DNA from: Jacaranda mimosifolia | Taxonomy: Eukaryota > Streptophyta > Magnoliopsida > Lamiales > Bignoniaceae | Reading direction: 5' to 3' | DNA length: 64,000 bases | Assembly: GCA_018894105.1 (NCBI GenBank) | Contig: CM032126.1 | Coordinates: 28,308,391-28,372,390 of the forward strand | Part shown: positions 35,700-47,414 of the stretch, piece by piece | Layout: every line of letters starts with the position of its first letter | Numbering within the stretch: position 1 is the stretch's first letter | Position numbers and translations under genes: made by a program | The notes under the pieces: generated by a model | What the model was told of the DNA's origin: nothing | Database searches by the model: none | Seen by the model: only the letters and a program-made list of their open reading frames with translations

Positions 35700-36942
35700 C
35701 AGTTAGAGCATATGCTAATCACCTAGCAAATGCGATTGGAATTGTTGTTAGGCATAGTCTTGAACTTGATTGTATTAGCCAATGGAATGAGATCCTAGAG
35801 TTTCAAAAATTACCCACCTATGCTGGACTAGATGTGAGTTTAGTTGTGACATTCTATTTATTATGTTTATCTTACTTATCAATGAGTAAATAATTTATTT
35901 GTATATATAATTATTGAACTTTTATTTCTTTTAGGCATGGTTTATTATCAAGGGATAGACAACTAATAAAGTAGTCAAGAAGTATATGGAAGACATGTTT
36001 CAAAGGAGTTATCCACATTGGAGGGGTCGATTGTCAGCATCATATAGAAAGATGATTGCAGCAGGAGAGAATATAAGGGCTAGTAGTCCATTTGATTGGA
36101 TACCACTTGAGAAATGGCATGTTCTATGTGATCATTATGAAAGTGAAAAACTCAAGGTACTAATAGATTTTATTTGAGATTTCAATATAGTTACATATAT
36201 TGTCCTAAAATTTTTAGTAAGGTTTTCACTTTTGTTTTTCCATATGTAAATGCAGGCTAGTTCCAAAACTAATATTGAGAACAAGTCACGCTTACCATAT
36301 ACTCATACTTCAGATTCAAAATCTTTCCACACATGGCTATTGCAAATGGTATGTACTTATTAAAGCTCAAATAAATTTGACTCTTTGGTTGATGTTCACT
36401 ACTAATAACTTTCTTTTTTTTGGCAACTTGAAAGGAAAATCAAAGCTATGTGGATAATTTTGCAAGGACTCACATGAAAAATAGTACTTTTGTAAATGAA
36501 AAGGCTACAGCAATACATGTATGTTCCATTGTATATAATTATTATTTTAATTGAGCATATGTGTATATTTCGCATATAAGATTATATTCTTGACTTCATG
36601 ACTAAATGACAAGCTAAAATGGAAAACTTAAGGAATCAAGCAAATGAAAATAAAGAAAGTTCAGCTTCTAAGAGGGAAATTGTAAAGCAGACACTTGGCA
36701 AGCGCTTTGGATACGAAAAGGGCTTGGGTTAGGGAGTTGTGCCTTCTAAGTGTACTAAGAAGTCAACAAGTGAGTCTTCACAGATTGAGGCGCTCAAAGA
36801 AAAATTGTGTAGCAAGGAAGATGAATTACAAGATGCTACTTCACGTATTAAATCTCAAGAGGAAATGATTGAAAGTCAACAAGTCCTAATTCAAAGTTAT
36901 TATGAAGAAATAGCTGGTCTCAGAGAAGATCAAAATGATTGA
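35700..36942 (+). pseudogene. CACTA (En/Spm) transposase-like gene, five exons, decayed
   Basis: The exons are joined by readable GT...AG introns. Exon 1 ends at 35835 (LANAIGIVVRHSLEL...). Exon 2 is 35935-36156 (MEDMFQRSYPHWRGRLSASY and FDWIPLEKWHVLCDHYES). Exon 3 is 36256-36348 (RLPYTHTSDSKSFHTWLLQM). Exon 4 is 36435-36518 (ENQSYVDNFARTHMK...). Exon 5 runs from about 36612 to 36942, with a C-terminal coiled coil (SSQIEALKEKLCSKEDELQD). The THTSDSKSF stretch and overall order match the plant Ptta/En/Spm transposase-associated family (Transposase_24 type). Stops in exon 2 (TAG near 35959) and exon 5 (TAG 36729) and a lost acceptor before exon 5 mark it as a pseudogene. Confidence 0.7.
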
Positions 36943-38329
36943 AGCAAATGTTGTTGAAAATTATGCAATAAAACAATCCAAATAATCAAGATAAGAATTG
37001 TGAGTTCATACTTCTATGTTGTTTGCATCATTTTTATGCATTTTACGTTTCATTGAGATTTGATTTGATCACTTTTATAAAGAAAATGCAATTAAAAAAA
37101 TTTAGTCAATCATGTGGTATTATGGTGTATAGAAGTTGTTCTCTCAAAAAGAGTTAATCATGTGGTATTTATGTTGTTGCAAATTTTGCAGCAGAATTTT
37201 CCGCTGTTTATTTCTAAATCTACAATAGAAAATTCTGATGTTTTTTGCTCAGTAGAAAATTCTATTGTGCAGAAAACAGCATATTTCTGCTTCTTTTTTT
37301 TTTTTTTGTTGAAAACAACAGAATTTTTTGTTGTGCAGAAAACAGCAGAAAAAATAGCAGAATTTTCTATGCAGAAAATTCTGCTGTGCATAATTTTCTG
37401 CTGCAAAAATTTTCTACATAATTTTAGAAAATACTTATATTTTGGTAACTAAATGATTTTGTAGCAAAACTGGTGTCAATACTAAATTAGTTATTTTGTG
37501 CATTGTATTATTCTAGTTTTTCTAGTAAAATTTGCATTTGAATTAAAGTAAAAACATGTATTCATATATCAAAAAATTTTAAATTTTCACCTTTATGTAC
37601 GAGCAAGAGATGACAAAGTGGTGCAAGAAAATTGGAGAATGTGTGTTGAGAAACTTGTTTTGCAACTAGATACTTTCTTGCAATTTTATTTTCGACAAGT
37701 ATTGACTTCAGCTTTGATGTGCTACTCTAAAATTCTTTATCTCAAATAAATTCCAACTGCTTGGATGTTGTTACTTTGGAAGCAAATCGTTCAAGTTCTT
37801 AGCATTTTGTTTCTTATCTCTTATTATGAAGTGGATATCTTTACATAAGTTTTATGTGCTTGTGAATTTTGTGATATTTGTTCAAGTTATCTTGCTTATT
37901 TTTACTTATTCTAGGTTCTACCTTTAATAAATTTAAATTTTGGTTATATTTGCAGGTTTTTGAAGTAAATGGTCCAAGAATGGAGAATGCGACATGAATA
38001 TGAAAACTCATATATTTTGATCACTCAATTATCCTATCATGAATACCCTTTTCAAACATGTCACTATGTTTTGTCTCATTAAAGCTACAATATTTATAAC
38101 TTCTTTCTATTCTCTTTTGTAACAATTTGGATGATATCTTTAATTTCAACTATGCTTATGTGATCTAAGTTGTTGCTTTTGTTAGCTTAGTATGACACAT
38201 CTTTATTTTGAATTTTATTTTCTATATATTCATGTTTTATGTGATATAATATTTATATGTAAGGACTTCCAAATAGTTGCGATAAGATTTTAGTTCAGGT
38301 TTCGAAAATTGGTTTCTACCCTTTTGATA
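36943..38329. other. CACTA interior, no further coding seen
   Basis: Apart from the foldback cluster at 37178-37414, this is AT-rich DNA without recognisable exons between the transposase end and the subterminal repeats. Confidence 0.4.
37178..37414. repeat. Foldback cluster of GCAGAAAATTCTGC motifs
   Basis: Outer arms TTGCAGCAGAATTTT (37186-37200) and the complementary AATTTTCTGCTGCAA (37392-37406) face each other. Inside, variants of GCAGAAAATTCTGCTGTGCA repeat in both orientations. One perfect 12-bp stem (37357-37368 with 37373-37384) has a four-base loop. Short repeats in both orientations resemble the subterminal transposase-binding repeats of CACTA elements, but this could also be a small foldback insertion. 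Confidence 0.6.
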
Positions 38330-38801
38330 CAAATAAAAATATTGGTCAAATGTTCGTTTTAGTGAGGATTCTATGTTGTCGCATTTAGTATTGTGACAAA
38401 AATTACTATTCATCATAAAATATAAAATATTAATAATTGTGAGTATTGGTGAGGATCATATGTTGTCATAATTAACTATTTGTACGAACTTATTATTACA
38501 AATATATATTAAAAAATATTTTAAAATCGATTATTGGTAACAAATGCTTATCTTTTGTAATGAATGCCAATATTTTTGTGAGGATATAATTTTTACTAGA
38601 ACTAATGATATCGTAACGAAATATCCATTGTTACCAATATATTTGTGATGAAAGGGAATATTTGTTACCTAAACTTTTAGCGTTGAGCTTTAGAGGACAA
38701 AAATCGTAATGAAGATTTTTCATTACAAAAAGTTACTGTGACAAAAAAATAACTTATTGTAACAAATATTTTCCTTGCCAAAAGTAAAATTTCTTGTAGT
38801 A
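38330..38801 (+). mobile_element. CACTA element right end with subterminal repeats
   Basis: The right terminus reads TTCTTGTAGTA at 38791-38801, one base from the complement of the CACTACAAGAA terminus. The preceding 450 bp carries many GTAACAAATAT/ATATTTGTTAC words in both orientations (for example 38526, 38630, 38657 and 38758), as expected for subterminal repeats. Beyond 38801 the sequence switches at once to gypsy protease coding. This end probably belongs to the element containing the transposase exons at 35700-36942. The left end is not found. Confidence 0.6.
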
Positions 38802-40707
38802 AGAGGATGTCCATCGAGCTGCCGTTGTCCACCAGTATCTTTTTCACCTAGAAGTTAGTAAAAGAAATAGAGAGCACCAAGGCATCATTCTGTTGTCCTT
38901 TCCTCGCTCTACATCTTTTTCTTCAAAGGTGATGCTGGATAGCTGGGGATGTATTTCATAAGTCACCAATATGGGGTCAGTTAAATGAGTCTGAACTTAC
39001 CTTGCTGCTCGTGCCAATATTTTCCTTAGGTTTGAGAAGTCTCCTCCAGCTAGTCCTTATGATATCACTAAGATGATATCGACCATAGGTATATTCTCTA
39101 AGCATACTGGTATTGTTGGCCCTTTGGCTCTGTACAATCATCAAGTTGTTGTTGATAGTCCTCACTTCCTCCAGCTCTTAGATCCCTCTTAAGACTACTT
39201 TATTTTTGTACCATATACTCCTCGAGGTATCCTCTTTGGATCAACCTCAATTTCATCTTTCAAGTGTCTATACTCTTCAGTAGTATGTCCAAGGTTGCGG
39301 TGGAAGTGGCACCACTTGTCAAACTTTTACTTCTTTGGATCATCTCTCATCTTCTAAAGAAGGTGCCAAATATGACCGTACTACAGTATGCCGTAGCTAA
39401 ATCTCCATTTTAGGGGTTGTATCTGGAGTGTAAGCAAAAAAAGTCTAGAAAGGACTACGCCTATGGTCTCCTAGCTTCTTGCTGTTGATGTTACTCTTTT
39501 CAACCTGCCTCTTATGTTTGCCAATGTCTTGGGGAGTCACACTTCCTCAATCCTAATGTACTTGTTTCCATGAACAATGAGCTCATCTAGAGTAGCAGGG
39601 GGTGTTCCAGTTATAGACTCCTAGAACTTTTGGTGTCTTAGGTTCTATTAGATGCTACTAGGCAGGAGCTCTTAGTTGATGTGGGGGATTTTGTGCACCA
39701 CATGAATAAATTGGTTGAGATAAGATAGTCCCTTTTGTACTCTCCATCCTTTTTCTTGGTGGCGAACAAGAATGTTGTTGCCTTGAAGTACCTACTGTTG
39801 ATGGAGAAGTTGTGGAGAAAGCACTCCAACTATTCCCAACCCATGATGGATCTAGCTAGCATCTAGTTGAATTACGTCAGTGCATATTTTTGAATGCAAT
39901 ATGGAACACCTTGCAGTATGCAACTTCACTCAAATCATAAAGTTCTATCTTTGAGAAGAAGTTATTTTGGTGCTTCCATGGGTCTATTGTGCCATTAAAT
40001 TCTAATAGGTTGGCTATCTTCATCCATGGAAGAAATGCTTCTGTCAGAATAGCCGGGCAAAAAGAACTACTCCTCAAGAGAGCAATGGTTAAGAAGAGTA
40101 CTAACTTCTTACTCCTCCTGAGGGCTAAGGCACTAGTAAATGGGCCTAAACACCAGTAGAAGTTAGTAGCCATCGAGAAGAGTAGTCTCCTTGTTGAGGT
40201 AAAGAGGGATGAGCAATGCTTCAATCTTAAGTTGGTCCTCCTTTCTGTCCTCTCTGGGGGTAATGAAGCTCCCCGGCTCTGGTGAGATTGTGACTTCTCT
40301 TTAGGGCAGCGTTCCTCAGCATACTACTTGACCACTTTGGTCGCAGCTTGAGCAAAGGCGTTCTCCAACAATATTTTCAATGCCTCTTGAGTTATTTCCA
40401 AAACTAGTTCTTCAAAAGGTAATACTTTCTGTGCGAGCATTTTCTCCAATAGCAGATGCATTATCGGTGCGGGTTCCAACTCCAAACGTGATTGCACCTC
40501 AGGCCAGTTGTTCTCCATGTTCTTAAATATTGGGACTATTTGGTTGTTGGAATCTTGAGTTTTGGATCTCGTTCCATTCTTAGCGATCTTTCTTCTTTGG
40601 TAAGAGTTCCTGCAAACAACCCTAAGATGATGATGCTCAAAAATGGGGCTAGGGTCCTCTAAAAAATCAGCAAACTTTGGAGTTCTTTTCTCTGAAACAC
40701 GATGCAA
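38802..40707 (-). pseudogene. Tat-type Ty3/gypsy Gag and protease start
   Basis: Reading the minus strand from ATG 40707: an open Gag N-terminus (127 codons to 40324), then a second open piece (40224-39877) with LLEFNGTIDPWKHQNNF, the capsid signature of Tat/Athila-type elements. Frame-shifted capsid follows, then the zinc-knuckle-like CHFHRNLGHTTEEYRHLKDE near 39320-39260, a VRTINNN region (39165), and the protease motif ILVDNGSSMDIL at 38840-38805. The protease is cut immediately after this motif by the CACTA terminus. RT and integrase are not found on the other side. Stops and shifts indicate inactivity. Gag and protease form and mature the virus-like particle. Confidence 0.8.
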
Positions 40708-42017
40708 AGAGTTCTTAGTTTTTTATTTTTGCAAATGACTTCGGAGTTTAGTAGTTGTAGTGTTTTTTCCTTAGTGGTCTTTAGTCTATTAGGGTTTAGA
40801 TGTCGTTCTTGGTGCTTAATCAATTGCTCTCTCTAACATTTTATTCATTTATTATTTAATTAATTGGGCCGTTTTTGTCTGTTTCCACTCTTAGGACTTA
40901 ATTTGCCATATCAAATTTCTCATAAAATGATACATTATATTTCTTCATCTATTTGATAAAAAAAATCGTAATAATTTCAATCACTTAAGGAAATGTTGCA
41001 ATATTTTAAATATCTCAAAGATTGTATTATTCTAGATATATTATTCAATTATGAAGTAGATATACATATATATATGTATATATAAAATAAATTGTGGTAT
41101 TAATTAGGTAGGTAATTTCATTTTTTTTCAATTATCAAATATAATTTGTTTTAAATTATAAAAAAAAAATGGTTCATCGGATTACGTTCCCTTAAATTTT
41201 CACGTACAATTCATGTAGAATTATACAATTGAAAGATACTTTATTTAATAAATTTCGATAAGAATAATTTATCTTTGGAATTTTTCGAGGCCAATCCACT
41301 TTGAGTTTGTTAAATGCATTTATTCGCGTACCTCTAAACGATGAATTTTGCTTTATACTTTGACGGAATCTCTTGCATGCTTAATCTGTGGTGGCACAAA
41401 GAACTTGTCCCTTGAGCCAAAGTATATGGAAGTTGAGATTGCAGCATTCAAGGAGACAAGGATTACAGGACCATTACCTTTTAGATTAATTAAAGATTCT
41501 TCTCCTTTTTGTTTGTGGAGACCAAAATAAAATATCTTATGCCTCATTTTATTGAAGTGAATTAATGGTCTATGATTCTTTTCAAGATGTATGGGGGAAT
41601 GTGAATTACACCGGGCAAGCATCCTCAATATCCATGATCCATGAAGATCACTAAGGCCATGTTTGGAGTCATTTTCATCTTAGGTTTTTCAGATCTTCGG
41701 AAATAAAAACAATCAATTACATTTGTTTCAGCCTGTTATTTTTTCAAAATATTCTCTAAATATCTTTTTAGATACATGGAATTACTATTTTTTATTTGAT
41801 GTAGGTAATTTTAAATATGTCCCTAATAAAATGGATATTTTAATACTATTTTAGAATTCATACGCATTTTTTTTGCTCAATTTGATCTCACTTGTGATCC
41901 AGCAAATTATGTTCTGAATCAAATAATTTAAAGGCCCAAATTGAACAATCTCATCCAGATATTATTTGTCAAATGACAAGTATTTGGCTTCTCTGCAATA
42001 CTCTCTCTCTCCAATTA
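40708..42017. other. Intergenic or gypsy leader, no gene seen
   Basis: The first few hundred bases may be leader of the Tat-type element, but no primer site or LTR boundary is evident. The rest is AT-rich, with a TATATATG run near 41070-41090. Opposing small frames at 41348-41628 lack any domain. Confidence 0.35.
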
Positions 42018-42025
42018 CATTCGAT

Positions 42026-42734
42026 TAGGGCTGTCAATGGATCGATTTTAGTCCGAATCCGATCTGAATTCGATCCGAATTTTAGGATTTTTATCCAATT
42101 AAAATATTCGATGGATCAGATCCGATTATAAATATTCAAAATCCGAAATAAGTGGATCGGATATGGAATTAAGCAATCCGATCCGTTAAAGATCCGAATC
42201 CGAACTTTAATATTTTTTATTAAATTAATACTCTTATATATAATATTAATAATATTTTAAAATAAAATTTATATATTATATTGACCTAATATCTATATTA
42301 ACATTTATATTATACTATTAATATTGAGTTTTTTAAACTAAAAAATAAGATGGATATTGATAAAATATCAAATATAATAACATATAATAGTTCATCTATA
42401 CATTAATATAATGTGAAAAAGGACTTTAATATTCAAATATTTAACTTTTTGACTAATATATAATAAAAAGTTGTTAAAAATTCAAATATGACATATATTT
42501 ACTTTATAAATACAATATTTTTATAAAATTTAAAAGGAAAAAAAAAAGAAAGAAAAAAAATGAAATCGGATCGGATTTTTTAACCGGATTTCGGATATCC
42601 ATCGGATTTGGATATGGTACTGATTAACAAATATCCTATCGGATTTCGGGTCGGATTCGGATATAAATTTTATTAATCGGATTCGGATTCGGATATAGCA
42701 GATCTGATCCAAATCCGACTCGTTGACAGCCCTA
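42026..42734. mobile_element. Non-autonomous hAT-type element, second family
   Basis: It begins TAGGGCTGTCAATGGATCG and ends with TTGACAGCCCTA, giving inverted termini TAGGGCTGTCAA. The flanks are an exact 8-bp duplication, CATTCGAT (42018-42025 and 42735-42742), as made by hAT transposases. Both ends are packed with ATCGGATTCGGAT-type words and their complements; the middle is AT-rich. The 709-bp length and absence of a transposase make it non-autonomous. The ends differ from those of the elements at 4624 and 29917, so this is a separate family. Confidence 0.85.
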
Positions 42735-42742
42735 CATTCGAT

Positions 42743-45031
42743 ACACATTTAGATGATTGCCATGTCATGGAAGAACTAATCTCATAGTAAATATGATCTT
42801 TTCTTAACTACAATTTTAACTCATTAAATTCAACTAGTTAAGTAACAAGAATTTTTTAATTTAGAAAACTCAATAATTATTTCTCAATATTTTCCAATTT
42901 TCCAATCACACAAACTGAAAAATGGCTATTACTTTCATTTTAACAAATTGTGTCTTTTTTCTCTTCTTTTCTTTTCTTTCTTCTTCTTTTTTTTAATGGG
43001 GTGTTGGGGCTACCCTAAACAAATCGGGCACATTATCTTCACGAGCACTTTTTTTTTTTTTTTTTTTTTTTGAGGTCGAAGTTTTCATAATTCTTGACAT
43101 TGATTTTGGTGGTATTGATAAAAAAAATAAAAAAAAATTACAAATTGTTGTAAATATTTTTTGGATTGAAACGAGAAATATCATGAAGTTCATGATTATT
43201 TTTCGATTTGAGTTACTGAAAAGCTATAGAGATTTGAGGAATAATTATTGAATTTTCTTAATTAAAAAAATTCTTATTACTTGAACAGTTAAATTTAACT
43301 TGAGTTAAAATTGTAGTTAAGGAAATATCATATTTATCATTAGATTAGTTCTTCCCTAAGATGACAATCATCTAATATGTATTGGATGTAATTGCAGAGA
43401 GAATGTATTGGAGATGAGTCAATTCCTCTTTATAAACACTTCATATTTTGACATTTACAAGCATACAATCATATTGTTACTCCTTTATTGTGTATGTCTC
43501 TCCCGCCTTATTCCCTCCACTTTCCTAAACAGGGAAGGATTTTCCTTAAAAACCCAACAGCCCTAAACCATGGTCGATTTTATGACACATGATTAAAGAA
43601 TTTAAATTCTAGCCTAAGTTTATGTTAATTCTGACTCAATCACTTAACTAAAAAAATAATTTTCCAACTCATATTACTACCTTATTTTTCATATACACTA
43701 AACAAAACACATGTTCTAAAAACTCTCAAAAACTATATTCTCTAAAAATGAAAATGAGATGGAAGCAAAAATTAATTAAATCCATATTTGGATATCACTT
43801 GCGGCACTCCGCTTTAATTTCCCTTTTCGGTCTTTGCAATTGACTAAATTGTTGGTGCTTCATCGAAGACAATTATAATTAATTTATAAATTTACCCTTC
43901 TCAATTAACTTGGACAATGGAACCGAAAGAGCAATTTAAAATAAGTATCAGCCGTATTTTAATTCACATTTTTTTAGTGGACAATTGATAGTTATTATTA
44001 TTTTTTACTTATCATAATAAAACCCCCAAATTAAAATCATAATTATTATTCAATTGTGTCATTAATTCATCAATGATAATTTCAACATGTCAATTTAGGT
44101 TGAACTCACTTTATTTGGGGAAGCCAATAATATATAATAATTTAGGTGATGAACTTATTGAATTTTAATAAAATATAAAATATAATTACTTATTGTTTTT
44201 CCGAAATATAACCAAACATAGCCTTTATTTTTAAATTTTAATAAAAATAAAAATAATTTTTATATAAATTTGAAGAGATCGACCAATTGTATCAACTACC
44301 TCCCTAGTTCCGTACTCCCTGCTTGTAGCTATGAAAAAATATTTGATTCACGAATAACAAAGAAGCTGTTGGGATTTCTCAAGAGGCGTAATGGATAACT
44401 AAGGTGAGAGAGCAAAATAGTGCGTCTAACAAAAATATGGAAAAGAAAATGGGGGCCATAATGCGGCTAATCAGATAGAGACGCGAATAAACTACAGGCA
44501 TTTAGTACTAATCCATGCTTAGTTATGTCATATGTGTAGAATAGGCATAGAGGGGTGTCAGCCTAAAATTGCGAGCCTTATCCCCCCGGGCATCACCGTA
44601 TAGAAAAGCAAAGCAGATAAAGTACAACCGCAATATGTCGTGCTTACCCCCCCCCCCCCCCCCCGCTCTTTTTTTTTTGTCTGAAAATAAATGTTTACAT
44701 TTGAATATAGGTTCTAGTCATTTTGTGTTGGGTTATTTTGTATTACATTGATGTGAGAATATTATAAAATTTTATTTAATTAAAAAATTACTCAATTCAA
44801 TAAGTCGCAGCCCAAATCAATTTCAAAAATTTTCATGTTAATTCAAACCCAGCTCATGTAAATTTTTGATTATTTTTTATTAATTATTAATCTAAAGTAT
44901 CCTACAATATTTTATGCTCAACTAAAAATTTTAATAAAGGAAGTAACTTATACCGATACTTTGGAGAATATCAACTTATTCAAAATTTAGAAAAAAGTCA
45001 ACCTTATAATCCAGTGGTTATATCTTGTATC
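42743..45031. other. Intergenic; homopolymers and a sequence of uncertain origin
   Basis: It holds a run of about 22 T at 43050-43071 and an 18-C run at 44647-44664 followed by T. The piece 44340-44640 is less AT-rich and reads unlike its neighbours. 44930-45031 is nearly the same as 57171-57279, directly adjoining an LTR in both places. No gene is recognised. Confidence 0.4.
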
Positions 45032-46008
45032 TGTTGTGAATATAGATTATAAATCATAGATTATTATGAAATGAAATTCCGATTATAATCACATGGCAGT
45101 ATTTGTAAAATCAATAACATATTTCAGAAAACAACAAGTATAGATGGAACAGAAATTTCAATAATTTGATTGTAGTTCAGTTTATAAAAATTAGCAACAA
45201 ACCAACAACAAACAACTAGTTTAGAATAACAATAGAAATACAAAGATCAATATTCCAAAACGTGAATTTATCTCGAAGTTCTGTATAATAACAGAACTTA
45301 GACTGGATCACCAAATGTGGTTTTCCTTAAAGAAATTATCGCCCCTACCAGTGTAAAGAGTGCAGCGAAACTTCCTCCAAAATAAGACAGTCCAGAAGCC
45401 TTGTGGTGCACTCTAGAAAGCTTCACCCCAACTACTACTCAGTTGCCAGAAAATAGACAAGCAACACTATAATTTGAGAGAGACAGATAGGGATAGAAGA
45501 GATTTCTTGGATGTGTATATTTCTGCTTGCACCAACAGCTATATATAGGCAAGAGGAAGGAGCCAGAAGGTTGTCCAGGTTCATTTTGGTCCAGATTCAT
45601 TACGGAACAAATGTATGAGGCATGTCTAGATTCATTTTAGACCAGATACATTGAACCAGTAACTCTAAAAACGTTTCTGGAAGTTTTTGTAATTGTAAAA
45701 ACAGTTCTGGCAACCTTTTGACCTTCTTTTTGAATTTTAAAATTCAAATTTCAAATAAAATTTAAATTTTCAGCAAAAAGATTAACCCGAGCCAATTCGC
45801 CCAAATGCCCATCGCCCATCACCGAAGCCGGATGGGTGGCGGCAGCACACGCATGTGTGCACACCATCATGAGTCCCGTAATTGATACTTTACTAAGTAT
45901 CAATATTTGAACCACATATAATGTGCATTCGCATTAGGAAAACTTTCAATGTGGGATAAGTGGTTTTGTATCAGACAAAGAGCCTTTTATACTCCCATTT
46001 ATTCCCTC
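45032..46008 (-). mobile_element. Copia LTR A (truncated)
   Basis: It starts TGTTGTGAATATAGATT, the family LTR end on the plus strand, and follows the LTR until ATTCCCTC at 46008. There it switches to RT coding sequence, so the LTR's first 180 bases or so (minus-strand sense) are missing. A TATA box lies at 45539-45549 (CTATATATAG). The LTR is the promoter and terminator of this copia family. LTR C2 breaks at the same point. Confidence 0.85.
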
Positions 46009-46300
46009 TTTTTGTCTAAAGTCTTTGGCAACTAATCTAGCCTTAAACTTATATATGGTTCCATCAGACTTAAATTTCTTCTTAAATATCCATTTGCATT
46101 CAATCGTAGTACACCCCAGAGGTAGATTGAAATTCCCATATCTCATTAGAGATAACGGAATCCATCTCACTTTTTGTAGCTACCTTCCAATGCTTAGCTT
46201 CAGATGAAGCCATAGCATCCTTGAAGGTCATAGGATCATCCTCGATATTATAAGTGATGAAATCACTTCCAATATCCTTGACGACCTTAGCTATTTTACT

Positions 46301-46492
46301 ATATACATATATTTGGCTATATAAGAAAAGCCCTCGTTTGATGTGACCCAATTTGAAGCCAAAGAGAACTTGCTGGTCATGAATTATGATAGCATAATTA
46401 TCAAGTGTCCTTAGCTCTGCTTGCCAACATGTGGCGGCCATGATTGCTAGATTATACGGGCACTTCTAGTTTTTCTTAATTGCCATCACGTG
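46301..46492. other. 192-bp insertion in the copia connector
   Basis: Compared with the parallel copies at 53980-54000 and 55810-55830, foreign DNA lies between CCTTAGCT...TTACT and CGTTTAGGTTC. It contains the inverted pair ACGGGCAC (46457-46464) and GTGCCCGT (46490-46497). Its origin is not recognised. Confidence 0.6.
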
Positions 46493-47123
46493 CCCGTTTA
46501 GGTTCATCCGGTTCTTCAGCTCCAATAGATGCTGAACAAGAACTACTTGGATTAACCCCCACATTTGACATCTTTTCCACATGTTTAGGAATAGAAGTCG
46601 TTGTAAGAGCTGAATCTAAAGAAACATCTTGAGGTATTCCTGTTTTCATGGGAAATAGGTCCTCAAAGAACGTGGCATCACGAAATTCCACTATTATGTT
46701 GACCTCTATGCTTGGGATTTCGAACTTAATTACCAAAAATCTCAATGCATAGCTTGTTTCCACGTAGCCCAAGAAGACTACATCAAAAATTTTAGGACCA
46801 AGATTTTTCCTCTTGTGTTCTGGGACTAGAACTTTTGTAAGATAGCCTCACACTCGAAAGTACTTTAAGCTAGGTTTTCTACCTTTGTAGAATTCAAATG
46901 GAGTGCACTCTTTGTGTTTCAAAGGGACTATGTCCAGAATATGGCAAGTTGTGTTCACAGTCTCTTCCTACATATATTTAGGTAGTCCAGAATTCAAAAG
47001 TAAACTGCTGATCATACCTTTAAAGGTTCTATTTTTTCGTTTTGCTACCCCATTAGATGAGGGAGAGTAAGGAGGAGTCTCTTCATGAATAATAATGAAG
47101 TTTCGGCAATATTCATCGAACTG

Positions 47124-47414
47124 GGATTGCTCTTTTCCCAAGGGACCTCTCAAGAGAAGGAGAAACATCTTATTACACAACTAGTTCGAAGGGGGAAAAT
47201 AGTTAACTATTTAAATGAATTCCATTGATCCGATCTCTGCTTCTGGTTGCCCTAGATGATTTGTACTAGGATTGGGAATGAGCACTCTTCATACTTTGAT
47301 TTTCACTTTGTCCTAATTGAAGGATTGAAGATAGCCCGACTGATTGCAACTAGTGCGCTTGACTAATAAGATAGAAAGTAAAGGCTCATCTCCTCTTTTA
47401 CGAATCTACAACTC
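47124..47414. other. About 290-bp foreign insertion in copia integrase, possibly organellar
   Basis: The other two copies read CGAACTGATT(C/T) straight into the next integrase codons (54590, 56445). Here unrelated sequence intervenes. It is less AT-rich and has a style reminiscent of plant mitochondrial DNA (GATAAGATAGAAAG-like words such as CTAATAAGATAGAAAGTAAA). No terminal repeats or clear target duplication are seen. Nuclear-integrated organelle DNA is one explanation; another is a decayed small transposon. Confidence 0.55.

Noticed and set aside
36739..36942. Coiled-coil frame as an independent small protein
   Set aside because: It is the final exon of the CACTA transposase-like gene, preceded in frame by earlier exon sequence and a stop.
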